Below, piece by piece: positions 16,957 to 25,416 of a stretch of 64,000 nt of DNA (the first letter of the stretch is position 1; each line of letters opens with the position of its first letter). Source of the stretch: DAHUYF01 sp963789275. GTDB taxonomy: Bacteria > Pseudomonadota > Alphaproteobacteria > ATCC43930 > CGMCC-115725. Both the position numbers and the translations under genes were made by a program. The notes under the pieces were generated by a model. That model saw nothing but the letters and a program-made list of their open reading frames with translations, searched no databases and had not been told where the DNA came from. The DNA lies in the NCBI GenBank assembly GCA_963789275.1, contig CAWBKF010000038.1, positions 10,666 through 74,665 on the forward strand, in the 5' to 3' direction.

Positions 16957-18375
16957 TCAGCGCTTTTCGAGCCACATCCTCACGCCATGTCGCGGGCGTA
17001 GTGTAACCAACCCCTGAGGCTCCACCGGATGCCCCTTGAGAAGGCGCAGTCGATAAGCCTGAGCGATGGCGGCCAGAATCAACACGGTCTCAGTCATTGC
17101 GATGGTGGCGCCGATGCAAACACGGGGACCGGTGCTGAACGGCAGATAGGCGAAACGCGGCCTGCCGGCACTGCGTTCTTCCGAAAACCGGGTGGGTTCG
17201 AACCGCTCAGGATATTCCCAGAGCGCGGGATTGCGATGTAAGACCCAGGGGACCACCCATACAATGGAATCTTTCGGAATGTGCTGGCCGCACACCTCGT
17301 CGTCCGCGACCGCTTGCCGCCAACTTAGCGTATGGACCGGCGGGTAGAGCCGCAATCCTTCCTGAATAACCATACGGGTATAGGGAAGGTTTGGAATGTC
17401 TTCGAATGTCGGCGTGCGCCCTTGCAGCACCTTGTCCAATTCCTGATGCAGTCTTTTTTCCTCCGCCGGGTGCTGCGAGAGCAGATACCAGACCCACCCG
17501 AGCGCCGTTGCTGTGGTTTCATGTCCGGCCATCATGATCGTGACGACCTGATCTCGCACTTGCCGTGCGGTCAGGCCGATGCCTGTCTCGCTGTCGCGCG
17601 CCGCAATCAGTCGCGCGAGAAGGTCCGCGCGACTGTTCTTCTGGGGATCATCGAGGCGCTCGGCGATCAGGCGATAGATCGCTTGGTCCAGATCTCGAAC
17701 GATCCGCCGGCCTTGCTTCTCCTTGCGGCGTGCCCAAGCTCGATTAAGGACGGGAACGACACCCCAGAAACTGAATGTCATCTTGGTCTGGTATTCCGAG
17801 GAGCTTCGTTCTATCACTTCGGCCATATTCGTACTATCTGACGCAAACATCGCACGCGAGATAATTTCCAGCGTCAGCGCGCCCATGGTCTTATCGACGT
17901 CGACAACAGCGCCGTGCGGAAGAGCAGCCCACCGCGTCAGCAGAGCCTGGGTTGCGTCGGTCATTATCGACGCATAGCCTTGTACGCTCCGATTGTCGAA
18001 GACCGGCGCGATAAGCTTGCGAAGATTACGCCATGTCTCGCCGTCGCTGGTGACGAGACCAACGCCGAGGGCCGGCCCTAGAACGGGCCGCAAGATATCA
18101 GCCTTCAGGTAGTTGGATGCATTATCCGAAAGAACGCGTTTGATGCCGTCTGGGTCATTGATGATGAAGCTGCGAAACCACAAGAATTTGCGCTCGACGA
18201 TTCGGTCTCTGAAGAGGCCTTCGTGGAGGCCCGCGATAAAATTATCCCGGCTGACGCGCAGAAACTTGAAAAAGGGGAGCGGACGCTTTGGCACGACTGG
18301 GCCGGCGAGTTCGGGGCAACCCTCCGTCTCTATCCCCGCCGCATCTCTCTCTTGATCGACCAGCTGAACTGACAT
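16957..18375 (-). CDS. Cytochrome P450
   Basis: A 472-residue P450 with all hallmarks: I-helix AGHETT (283-288), the ExxR pair in EGLR (339-342), the PERF-type segment PERFEPTRF, and the heme loop FSTGPRVCIG with the thiolate Cys at 420. Its length and motifs fit soluble or peripherally bound bacterial CYPs of the fatty-acid/terpenoid-hydroxylating kind; the substrate cannot be read. No N-terminal membrane anchor is evident. The start ATG at 18375 has GAGAGG upstream. It is followed upstream (262 bp) by hpnE in the same direction, suggesting a squalene or terpenoid context. No ferredoxin or reductase gene lies beside it, so partners must be elsewhere. Cargo of the ICE. Confidence 0.9.
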   Translation of the reverse strand: MSVQLVDQERDAAGIETEGCPELAGPVVPKRPLPFFKFLRVSRDNFIAGLHEGLFRDRIVERKFLWFRSFIINDPDGIKRVLSDNASNYLKADILRPVLGPALGVGLVTSDGETWRNLRKLIAPVFDNRSVQGYASIMTDATQALLTRWAALPHGAVVDVDKTMGALTLEIISRAMFASDSTNMAEVIERSSSEYQTKMTFSFWGVVPVLNRAWARRKEKQGRRIVRDLDQAIYRLIAERLDDPQKNSRADLLARLIAARDSETGIGLTARQVRDQVVTIMMAGHETTATALGWVWYLLSQHPAEEKRLHQELDKVLQGRTPTFEDIPNLPYTRMVIQEGLRLYPPVHTLSWRQAVADDEVCGQHIPKDSIVWVVPWVLHRNPALWEYPERFEPTRFSEERSAGRPRFAYLPFSTGPRVCIGATIAMTETVLILAAIAQAYRLRLLKGHPVEPQGLVTLRPRHGVRMWLEKR

Positions 18376-18637
18376 TCCTGATCCTCTCCATGCGAGTGAG
18401 AATTATCAGAGTCGCTTCCTCTCCATGGTCCCCGAGCTGCTTCTTTACCGCGCACGACGCCTCCTCCTGACCGCTCAGGAGTGGCGACGACGCCCGCTAA
18501 GGCGATACCAAGATGTCAAACCCGACAAGAATCTGTGTCGGAGGCGCGCTTAAGAATTGTCACGCCGATGATCGGCGGATTCTCTCTGCTGGCAAGTCGT
18601 TTGCTCTTCGCTCGCCTGTCATTTCGCGATTGGCCCG

Positions 18638-19906
18638 TTAGTGGGACATGCTCGCCGCGCCCAATAGATGACTCGCTGCAGCGAAGCCGGAACGAATTGC
18701 TCCCTCGATCGTCGCCGGCAACCCGGTATCAGTCCAATCTCCTGCCAATGCTAAATTTTCCCACCGGGTACCCGTCTTCGGCCGGCGGGCGAGCTGCGCC
18801 GGCGTGGCGGCAAAAGTCGCGCGCCTCTCTTTGACGATCTGCCATGCAGGCAACGGCGCATCTGAAAGATCGTAAGCACGCCGCACCTCCGGCCAAAGGA
18901 GCTGGGCGAGGTCCTTAGCGGGCATGGCGACAAGCTGGTCCGCTGCGCTAATGGTCACTGATAAGACCTCCCGCTTGCGAAACACCCATTGCGCAGCTCC
19001 ACCGATGAGACCGATGAAAAGCGGCGTGTCGTCCGGCGCCGTGACGCGGAAATGGGCGTTCACGATCGGACGGAAGGCGTCCGGCGTGGGAAGATCCGGG
19101 AACACGCGAGCGGCAACCGGTGCCGGCACGGCGATAATTGCTGCCGCGTCGGCATCAAGCACTTCGTCGCCTCCATCAAAGATAAGCTTGGAGATGCGCT
19201 GGCCGCCAGTGTCGACCGCACGCAATCGCGACCCCAAGCGCAACTCTCCACCCATCGCGCGTAAACGATCGACAGCAGGATCGATCAGGCTTTCCGACAG
19301 GCCGTCGTTTGGTGCGAGGGGACGGCAGGCGGCTCCTCCCCTCCCGAACGTTTCGCGCAAGACCTGCACGAGGGGCGCCGCAGATGCCTCTTCGACATCC
19401 GTATTGAGCGCGGATACGGCCAAGGGCGACCACAGCCGTTGGAAAATCAACGTGTCTCGGTCGAGAACTGCGGTCAAGGTGTCTTCGGGACGCGCCCAGG
19501 CAAGGCGCAGCCCGCGCAGGTAATCCCAAGCGCTCGTGCCAGGGACGCGGCGGCTCTCGCGAAAAATCCACCAGGGCACTCTTCCGAGATTGGGCCGGAC
19601 CGCCCAGCGCTCGCCGCTGCTGAGATTGAGAAAGTCGAATTTTGCCTCGGCCGGACCCGTAACGGTCGCCGTGGCCTCAATCTCGCGCAGATAAGCCATG
19701 ACGGCCGTGTTTCCGGCCGTCACCATATGGTTGCCATTGTCGATGCGGCAGCCCAGCGTTTCATCGAAATAGGAGCGACATCGCCCCCCGGCGTGGGGCG
19801 CTGCTTCGTGCACCACGACGCTGAGCCCCGCTTTGGCGAGTTGGAGCGACGCTGCAAGACCGGCTAGACCGGCACCGACAACATGAACTCGTCTTAGCTC
19901 ACTCAC
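18638..19906 (-). CDS. hpnE: Hydroxysqualene dehydroxylase HpnE (FAD-dependent)
   Basis: A 422-residue FAD-dependent amine-oxidase-fold protein. The N-terminal dinucleotide site VVGAGLAGLAASLQLAKAG (about 9-27) is followed by a conserved GGRCRSYFD, and the C-terminus has the second FAD segment (LALAGDWTDTGLPATIEGAI). The pattern fits HpnE, which reduces hydroxysqualene to squalene as the last of the HpnCDE steps toward hopanoids; carotene-desaturase-like enzymes are the nearest alternative. Start GTG at 19906 overlaps the stop of an upstream ORF as GTGA. hpnC and hpnD are not in the window, so this copy would rely on host enzymes or serve a modified pathway with the neighbouring P450. Confidence 0.8.
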   Translation of the reverse strand: MSELRRVHVVGAGLAGLAASLQLAKAGLSVVVHEAAPHAGGRCRSYFDETLGCRIDNGNHMVTAGNTAVMAYLREIEATATVTGPAEAKFDFLNLSSGERWAVRPNLGRVPWWIFRESRRVPGTSAWDYLRGLRLAWARPEDTLTAVLDRDTLIFQRLWSPLAVSALNTDVEEASAAPLVQVLRETFGRGGAACRPLAPNDGLSESLIDPAVDRLRAMGGELRLGSRLRAVDTGGQRISKLIFDGGDEVLDADAAAIIAVPAPVAARVFPDLPTPDAFRPIVNAHFRVTAPDDTPLFIGLIGGAAQWVFRKREVLSVTISAADQLVAMPAKDLAQLLWPEVRRAYDLSDAPLPAWQIVKERRATFAATPAQLARRPKTGTRWENLALAGDWTDTGLPATIEGAIRSGFAAASHLLGAASMSH

Positions 19907-20205
19907 GGTTGCCCACGCCCGTGCGAGTCATCGACATCTCGCCACGCGCACGGGCGCACCGGCGTATCTTTGCAGCCCGCTCGCGGTTCGGCAGCGGCGC
20001 TGCGCAGGGCATCAGGCGACCGATCCGCCATCCTAATCGTAACCGCTGAAGCGCCCCCGGTTAGTCGCGATTCCTGAGCCTTTCGAAGACGAGGGACACG
20101 GAGCGATCGGTTCATGCAAGCTGCTTTCGATGTTCCAAGGTGCGACACGAGGGGTTGTATTTGCGGCTGCGAGCCAGCGCAAGTTCCCCTCGACGTCGTG
20201 CACAC
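19903..20205 (-). CDS. Possible small ORF or gene remnant upstream of hpnE
   Basis: A 100-residue frame whose stop overlaps the hpnE start as GTGA, a pattern of coupled genes. The composition (Arg/Ser/Ala-rich, several Cys) is not clearly protein-like and I recognise no family. It could be the worn C-terminus of an hpnD- or hpnC-like gene lost during transfer, or chance. Nothing else is seen in 19907-20215. Confidence 0.25.
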   Translation of the reverse strand: MCTTSRGTCAGSQPQIQPLVSHLGTSKAACMNRSLRVPRLRKAQESRLTGGASAVTIRMADRSPDALRSAAAEPRAGCKDTPVRPCAWRDVDDSHGRGQP

Positions 20206-20215
20206 TCAGCAAGCT

Positions 20216-21130
20216 TCAAATCTGCGATCGGCGGAAGCGGGCAGGCGTGATGCCTGTCACCCGGCGAAAATTGATGGTGAGATGGCTTTGACTCGAAAAC
20301 CCTACCGCATGCGCAATCTCTGCAATCGGGGTTTGGGCGTCGCGTAGCAGCTCGCGGGCGCGATGAATCCGTTTCTCGATGACATAGCGGTGAGGCGGCC
20401 TGCCGGTCACGGCCTTGAACGCTTGGCCGAAGTGATGGGGGCTGAGCCCGGTAATCCGCGCAAGTTCAGCGAGGCTTAGTTCGGCGCTCAGATGGGCGTC
20501 GATGTACTCGATCACGCGCCGCAGCTGGGCCGATGCGAGTCCCCCCTTATGCAAGCTTGACCGCTTATTCGCCAATCCGTAGCTGCGCAGCAGGTGCACG
20601 GCGAGCGCGGCGCCGAGTCCTTCGACGTAGAGCCGTCCGCCCGCACCGCCCTGGTTCAGCTCGAGCTGACCGAGAGCGCCTATGCGCCGCAGCACCGGAT
20701 CTTCCACACCGATCGACGTCCGGAGAGCATAGTCGGCTACCCCGTCGAATGTGCTTTGGCAGGTCTCGGTGACGAAGGCTTCGTCCATCGCGAAGGCGAA
20801 GAACGACGGCGAAGCATTGCAACGTACCCACAAGGGAAGCCGCCCATCACCAACATGAGCCTGACCTCGTGACATGGCACTCGACTGCAGGCGATCGCTC
20901 TCCGGCGACCGCCACTCCATGTGAAAGGGTGCGCCGTCATAGATGCCGACCGTCACCTGAGATGCGCCGACATGCACGCCGTCATTCGGCTTGAAAAGGC
21001 AGTCAGCGAGCGTGACGCTCCCGAGCCTTAGCTGGCTTCCGAAGCCGAGCCCATGAGGTTGGGATGAAGAGGCCAACGCGAAGTCGATAGTGAGATCGCC
21101 TCGGCCCGCTTGGTGCTCTAACGAGTTCAT
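20216..21130 (-). CDS. AraC-family transcriptional regulator
   Basis: A 304-residue protein. The C-terminal 100 residues hold the two helix-turn-helix units of AraC regulators (LAELARITGLSPHHFGQAFK, then PIAEIAHAVGFSSQSHLTIN and FRRVTGITPARFRR). The N-terminal 200 residues would be the effector or dimerisation part; no known ligand domain is recognised. I chose the ATG at 21130 (GGAG 13 nt upstream); a TTG at 21190 is also in frame. It is transcribed toward hpnE and the P450 gene on the same strand, so it is the obvious candidate regulator of that cargo. Confidence 0.85.
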   Translation of the reverse strand: MNSLEHQAGRGDLTIDFALASSSQPHGLGFGSQLRLGSVTLADCLFKPNDGVHVGASQVTVGIYDGAPFHMEWRSPESDRLQSSAMSRGQAHVGDGRLPLWVRCNASPSFFAFAMDEAFVTETCQSTFDGVADYALRTSIGVEDPVLRRIGALGQLELNQGGAGGRLYVEGLGAALAVHLLRSYGLANKRSSLHKGGLASAQLRRVIEYIDAHLSAELSLAELARITGLSPHHFGQAFKAVTGRPPHRYVIEKRIHRARELLRDAQTPIAEIAHAVGFSSQSHLTINFRRVTGITPARFRRSQI

Positions 21131-21577
21131 TGCTTGCGGTCTCCGTTTGGAGTTTGTGGAAACGGGCACTCTCAACGACGGGACCGCCAAGCTCCGTTCT
21201 GCATGCCCCGGCAGGAGCGCAAATCATCAATGCGATGGCCGTGACGCGGTGGGGCAAAACTGTGAGCTGTCACGTGCACAGAAGACGCGGTATGACTTTC
21301 TGTCGCAAGAAACTCATCGGTGCAGAAGTTTCTCGGTATTTCTTGATAAAATTCGGGCTTTCGCGACAGACTGGCCCGAAATACACAAATGTTTGTGATC
21401 CATTTTTCGAGATCCCAAGCTGTGCTCTCGGATCATGTCCACGACATTTTCGGCCAAGCGTCCTCTGCCGACTTGATCGAACGGCTCCAACTCGTCGGCA
21501 TGTCGCCTCTTGGGGACCTCTTGGGGGGCCGCCCGCGAGCGGAATAAGCACAGGAAACTTGAAACTTACTGTCGAAT
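21131..21577. other. Intergenic stretch without a gene
   Basis: Divergent gap between the AraC gene and the XRE gene. I see no coding frame with protein-like composition. The last 60 bp become AT-rich and lead into the paired operator. Confidence 0.45.
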
Positions 21578-21612
21578 ACCTAGTATATTAGGTGGCAGTA
21601 TATTAGGTACTG
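21578..21612. promoter_or_regulatory. Paired operator candidate for the QseC-like repressor
   Basis: Two overlapping-type sites: ACCTAGTATATTAGGT (21578-21593, an ACCTA/TAGGT palindrome) and CAGTATATTAGGTACTG (21596-21612, ends CAGTA/TACTG). Both share TATATTAGGT at an 18-bp spacing, about two helix turns. They sit 16-50 bp upstream of the XRE start, as expected for concentration-dependent self-control. Confidence 0.55.
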
Positions 21613-21627
21613 CGGCTGCTTCTCCGT

Positions 21628-21840
21628 ATGACATTACGGGAAGTGGTCGCAAAGAATCTTCGCAGGGCGCGGCAAGCCAAGGGGCTGTCGCAGGAGGAGC
21701 TTGCCGACCGTGCGGGCATCAATCGCAACTATGTCGGGATGCTGGAGCGTGAGGAACACGCAGCGACAGTGGACATGCTCGAAAAGCTCGCCGACGTGCT
21801 CGAGATCGACCCCATCGAGTTCCTGGATCGGACGAAATGA
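21628..21840 (+). CDS. Small XRE-family regulator, QseC-like
   Basis: A 70-residue protein that is almost entirely one Cro/CI helix-turn-helix (LRRARQAKGLSQEELADRAG, INRNYVGMLE, then TVDMLEKLADVLEI). In ICEMlSymR7A, QseC of this size and type controls the antiactivator gene qseM through two operators. Here a paired operator lies directly upstream and a DUF2285 gene directly downstream. In contrast to ICEMlSymR7A, where qseC and qseM are divergent, both genes here point the same way. Family call is firm; the QseC role is inference from context. Confidence 0.75.
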   Translation: MTLREVVAKNLRRARQAKGLSQEELADRAGINRNYVGMLEREEHAATVDMLEKLADVLEIDPIEFLDRTK

Positions 21841-21972
21841 ACGGGTTGCTCCGGTCGTCAGGCCGCATGCCCGCTCGATCAGGTTCCAACTCGCGATTTT
21901 CTGCGCCGTTGATCGCTGTTTCAGACAACGCACCGGTGGCATCGATGGCACGACCCACAGTTGAGGCACGTC

Positions 21973-22248
21973 ATGTCTGAGCGCCAGACACATCCATTCA
22001 TCACCGATACTGCGCCAATCGAGAATCAGTTGACGGATTACGACCGCGCCCATTTGACGACTTATCTGCGGCTGCTCGACGCGGCCAAGGAAGGAGCACC
22101 GTGGACAGAAGTCGCACGCATCGTGCTCGGCATCGATCCGGCCGGGGAGCCCGACCGGGCCAAGAGAGTCTATGACAGCCATCTCGCTCGTGCCCGATGG
22201 ATGACCGATCACGGTTATCGCGACCTCCTGCGCGGCGCCGCTCGCTGA
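21973..22248 (+). CDS. DUF2285 protein, QseM-like antiactivator
   Basis: A 91-residue DUF2285 protein: LTDYDRAHLTTYLRLLDAA, EVARIVLGIDP, RVYDSHLARARWM and the family-defining end YRDLLRG. In ICEMlSymR7A, QseM is a stand-alone DUF2285 protein that binds and blocks the activators TraR and FseA, silencing excision. It lies between a QseC-like gene and an fseA-like gene, the same functional set. I chose the ATG at 21973 rather than a TTG 12 nt earlier. No traR or traI gene is visible nearby. Role inferred from family and context. Confidence 0.75.
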   Translation: MSERQTHPFITDTAPIENQLTDYDRAHLTTYLRLLDAAKEGAPWTEVARIVLGIDPAGEPDRAKRVYDSHLARARWMTDHGYRDLLRGAAR

Positions 22249-22520
22249 ACAAATTTTGCGAGCGCCGCGAACCCGGCGATCTGCTTTCGTGCTCTTGTCC
22301 GAACACGTAAACGCGTATTTCCGTCTTTCCGGTTGGCAGGTTTTCTCCATTTCCTGATATGCCAGGGCGTTTGCGACAGACGCCCCAGCATGGCGCGCGC
22401 CAATATTGCAAACGTCTTCGGCAGCGTGTTGAGAGAGAACGCTGCGGCGACCACGGGAATATCGCTGTTCAATTGACCAGTTCGAGGCGAGAGCGCGCAA
22501 ACCCACCACAAGAGAACCTC

Positions 22521-23304
22521 ATGCCGATACCAGACTGGCGGTCTCCCGCCGCCTATCAGTACGTCTCTGGGTTGACACTTGCCGGCCTCGCTTGGGAATT
22601 CCTACGGCGTAATCCGGATTATCGGAGCGACTACCAACGTAAGGATAGCAAGGCTCCCCTACGCACCGTGTCCAGTGTCGCTCGCGCCGACCCTGGCCGG
22701 TGCTGGGGGTTGCGATTTCCTCGCCGACCCCGACAAAAGCGCTGACGAGGCTCCGGTCTTCTGGCTGCCGGAACTCCACACCTCAACCATCTTCCTCGAG
22801 GAGAGCCCCGTCGAAACGGAGTCGACGGTCCGGTTCCTGCCAGGCGCCTGGCGTGGCGAACTCGCCTCGCGGCGGGCCGCTGATGGTCTGCACCTCATCC
22901 TCATCGATGGCCGCGATGAGCATCGGATTTGGATGCCCGCCCCGCCGGCGGGAGGCGCGCCGCTTGCCGCTATCCTCCCGCTGGATGAGACCGCCGATCT
23001 TCGCGCTGCTGCTTCTCTTCGGTTTCATCGGCACGTTACCTGTGCCGGTACGGCGGCCGGCCCTCATCTCACCCAACAACGGCAGAGGCGCGTGACCCTC
23101 AGTCTCCGTGCGCTCGACGGACGCATTGCGGGCGCCACCTACCGCACCATCGCCGAAGCACTCTTCGGTTCGGCCCGCGCCGCTTCCGAACCTTGGAAGA
23201 CCGCTTCCCTCCGCGACAATACGATCCGTCTTGTCCGCACCGGCAGAAATCTCATGGCCGGCGGCTATCATGACCTGCTGCGGGGCCGCCCGCCTGCCCG
23301 CTGA
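22521..23304 (+). CDS. fseA: FseA-like excision activator made by +1 programmed frameshifting (DUF6499 + DUF2285)
   Basis: Frame 1 from the ATG at 22521 gives the DUF6499 head (PDWRSPAAYQYVSGLTLAGL, WEFLRRNPDYRSDY) and stops at 22745 after 74 codons. The DUF2285 part (LADPDKSADEAPVFWLPE onward, ending YHDLLRGRPPAR) lies in the +1 frame to 23304. Reading CGA-TTT, skipping C22719 and resuming CTC-GCC-GAC joins WGLRF to LADPDK without loss, giving about 260 residues. This matches msi172-msi171 of ICEMlSymR7A, where +1 ribosomal frameshifting makes FseA, the activator of rdfS. Here rdfS follows 125 bp downstream. Unlike other broken frames in the window, this one is expected biology. Confidence 0.8.
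22716..22719 (+). other. +1 programmed ribosomal frameshift site in fseA
   Basis: TTT followed by C: tRNA-Phe on UUU can slip one base onto UUC, and the next in-frame codon is CCU. The zero frame ends 27 nt later. Position and outcome (RF joined to LADP) match the FseA-type switch. Confidence 0.65.
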
Positions 23305-23429
23305 TCGAGGGGGTAGCGTTTTCTGCCTGTCGATCTTCGCCATACCTCCGAACGACATCGATCGCCGACGGTGATCCAGGACGCGCCCGACAACTCCGCC
23401 GGACGCCATGAGATCACGGAGGTACGATC

Positions 23430-23714
23430 ATGCCCGATCCGCTCGCCGGCCTTCCGCCGCGCTACTTGCGAACACCCGAAGCCGCCCGCCTTCTCGGCCT
23501 CTCCGGGCGCACGCTCGAGAAGCATCGCACCTATGGCACCGGGCCGCGCTACTCGAAGCTCGGAGGCCGCGTCGTCTATCGCATCGACGACCTCCAAGCC
23601 TGGGTCGCGCTCGGAGCCAAGGCATCCACTTCCGACCCCGGCGCCGGAACGGTGTTGCCGGCGAAGCGCCACGCTGTCATCCCGCCGGTTCCGGCCGGCC
23701 AGGTGCGCCGGTGA
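23430..23714 (+). CDS. rdfS: RdfS-like excisionase (recombination directionality factor)
   Basis: A 94-residue MerR/AlpA-type winged-helix protein: PPRYLRTPEAARLLGLSGRT, LEKHRTYGTGPRYSKLGG and VVYRIDDLQAWV are the DNA-binding segment used by excisionases. In ICEMlSymR7A, RdfS drives excision and is switched on by FseA. Here it sits right after fseA and its stop overlaps a GTG start of the replication gene, so excision, replication and transfer genes can be one transcript. CACGGAGG lies 9 nt before the ATG. The cognate integrase is not in the window. Confidence 0.85.
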   Translation: MPDPLAGLPPRYLRTPEAARLLGLSGRTLEKHRTYGTGPRYSKLGGRVVYRIDDLQAWVALGAKASTSDPGAGTVLPAKRHAVIPPVPAGQVRR

Positions 23715-24781
23715 ATGTTCGGCTCATGTCGGGACGCCACCGCAAGCGATCCGAGCGCGAGCAGCTCGAGCTGTTCCGGGCTCTTCCCGGCGATCTCGCG
23801 CCGAGGGACGCACAGGACCTCATGGCCTATCCATTCTTCAGCCTCGCCAAGACCCACCGCACGACCCCGATCGATTTCCGCATGAATCATATCGCGATCC
23901 GGGTCGAGGCGGTGCCCGAGCACGGCATGGCAACGATCTGGGACGCCGACGTGCTCATCTGGGCCGCGAGCCAGATCGTCGAAGCACGCGACGCCGGACT
24001 GCGCACCTCGCGCCTCATGGCGGCGACACCGCGCGAGATCCTCACCTTCACCGGCCGCGGCACCGGTGCGCGCGACTATCATCGGCTGAAGGCGGCACTC
24101 GATCGTTTGCAGTCGACGACGGTCGCGACGTCGCTGCGCCAGACCAGCGAGCGGCGTATGCATCGTTTCTCCTGGATCAACGAATGGACCGAGCGCGCCG
24201 ACGCGCACGGCCGCGCCGACGGCATCGATCTCATCGTGCCGGACTGGTTCTATCGTGCGGTCCTCGACGACGCGCTGGTGCTCACCATCGACCCGGCTTA
24301 TTTCGGTCTGACGGGTGGGTTGGAGCGCTGGCTCTACCGTCTCGTCCGCAAGCACGCCGGCCATCAGAAGGGCGGCTGGCAGTTTGATTTCCGGCATCTT
24401 CACGTCAAGTCGGCCAGCCTGTCGCCGTTCAAGCGGTTCGCCTTTGAGCTGCGCGATATCGCTCGCCGCCAACCTCTGCCGGGCTATCGGCTCTACGTCG
24501 AACGTGCGACCGCCGGACGTGAGCTGCTGGCCTTCACGCGGGCGCATCCGTCCACAGGTGCCTGTGGACAAGTTGTGGAACCGCGCGTGCTATCGGGAAC
24601 CAACGAGCACGTGCCATCAGGAACCACACCCACGTGCTATCAGGAACAGGAATCGCGCCTTTCCTCAAGCAATTCAATCACGTCGGAGCCGCCTAACTTA
24701 AACTCTAACGTGGAAGAATCTAACTCTTCTGTGGTTGGCGATCTCCGCGACCGGTGGAAAACCGGGAGGAGACCGCGGTGA
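23711..24781 (+). CDS. Replication initiator protein A-like (RPA, pfam10134 type)
   Basis: About 356 residues from a GTG at 23711 that overlaps the rdfS stop (a later ATG at 23726 is possible). The block from FFSLAKTHRTTPIDFRMNHI through TGGLERWLYRLVRKHAGHQK and FKRFAFELRDIARR matches the plasmid/ICE initiator family RPA. The low-complexity C-terminus is encoded by three iteron-like repeats with a DnaA-box-like word beside them, so the gene seems to contain its own origin. It would let the excised circle replicate. The stop overlaps the parA start (GTGA). Rep identity is based on recalled family pattern. Confidence 0.75.
   Translation: MNVRLMSGRHRKRSEREQLELFRALPGDLAPRDAQDLMAYPFFSLAKTHRTTPIDFRMNHIAIRVEAVPEHGMATIWDADVLIWAASQIVEARDAGLRTSRLMAATPREILTFTGRGTGARDYHRLKAALDRLQSTTVATSLRQTSERRMHRFSWINEWTERADAHGRADGIDLIVPDWFYRAVLDDALVLTIDPAYFGLTGGLERWLYRLVRKHAGHQKGGWQFDFRHLHVKSASLSPFKRFAFELRDIARRQPLPGYRLYVERATAGRELLAFTRAHPSTGACGQVVEPRVLSGTNEHVPSGTTPTCYQEQESRLSSSNSITSEPPNLNSNVEESNSSVVGDLRDRWKTGRRPR
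24551..24647. repeat. Iteron-like repeats and palindrome inside the rep gene (oriV candidate)
   Basis: Three direct repeats of GTGCTATCAGGAAC at 24587-24600 (one change), 24611-24624 (one change) and 24634-24647, spaced 24 and 23 bp, i.e. about two helix turns. Just upstream are a palindrome CCACAGG-TG-CCTGTGG and TGTGGACAA, whose complement TTGTCCACA is one base from the DnaA-box consensus. This is the layout of an iteron origin. Confidence 0.55.
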
Positions 24782-25416
24782 TCGTGGCGCTCCTCAACCA
24801 GAAGGGCGGTGTCGGCAAGACGACGCTTGCGCTGCATCTCGCCGGCGAATGGGCCCGGGAAGGAAAGCGCGTCATCCTGATCGACGCCGATCCGCAAGGC
24901 TCCGCCCTCGACTGGTCCGAACAACGCGCGAAGGAACGGCTTCCTCGTCGGTTCGGCGTCATCGGGCTTGCCCGTGACACGCTGCACCGCGAGGCGCCGG
25001 AGCTCGCCCGCCACGCCGATCACATCGTCATCGACGGCCCGCCGCGCATCGCCGCGCTGATGCGTTCGGCCCTCCTCGCCGCCGATCTGGTGCTGATCCC
25101 GGCCCAGCCGTCGCCGTTCGATGGCTGGGCCTCTGGCGAGATGCTGAAGTTGTTCGATGAGGCGCGAATCTTCCGTCCGCAGCTCGTCGCCCGCTTTGTA
25201 CTCAACCGCTACGGCGCGCGTACCGTGATCGCTCGTGCCACGGCCGAGGCACTGGCCGAGCATGAGCCGCCAGCGCTCACCGCGCGCATTGGCCAGCGCG
25301 TGAGTTTTGCAGACGCCGCGCAATCCGGCCGGCTCGTCGCTGAGCTCGACGAGGCCGGCCCGGCTGCGCGCGAGATCGACGCGCTCGCACTCGAAGTCGC
25401 CGATTTGGCACCATGA
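24778..25416 (+). CDS. parA: ParA-family partition ATPase
   Basis: A 212-residue ParA/Soj ATPase with the deviant Walker A NQKGGVGKTT at the very N-terminus (about 7-16), the switch region LIDADPQGSALDW and a Walker-B-like HIVIDGPPR. I chose the GTG at 24778, which overlaps the rep stop and has GGGAGGAG about 8 nt upstream; an earlier in-frame GTG at 24754 would add eight residues. ParA with the following small RHH protein would segregate or hold the excised, replicating element. Its stop overlaps the next gene as ATGA. Confidence 0.9.
   Translation: MIVALLNQKGGVGKTTLALHLAGEWAREGKRVILIDADPQGSALDWSEQRAKERLPRRFGVIGLARDTLHREAPELARHADHIVIDGPPRIAALMRSALLAADLVLIPAQPSPFDGWASGEMLKLFDEARIFRPQLVARFVLNRYGARTVIARATAEALAEHEPPALTARIGQRVSFADAAQSGRLVAELDEAGPAAREIDALALEVADLAP

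Noticed and set aside
22521..23304. fseA as a simple frameshifted pseudogene
   Set aside because: The break falls exactly at the TTT-C site where FseA is known to be made by +1 frameshifting, and the join loses no residues.
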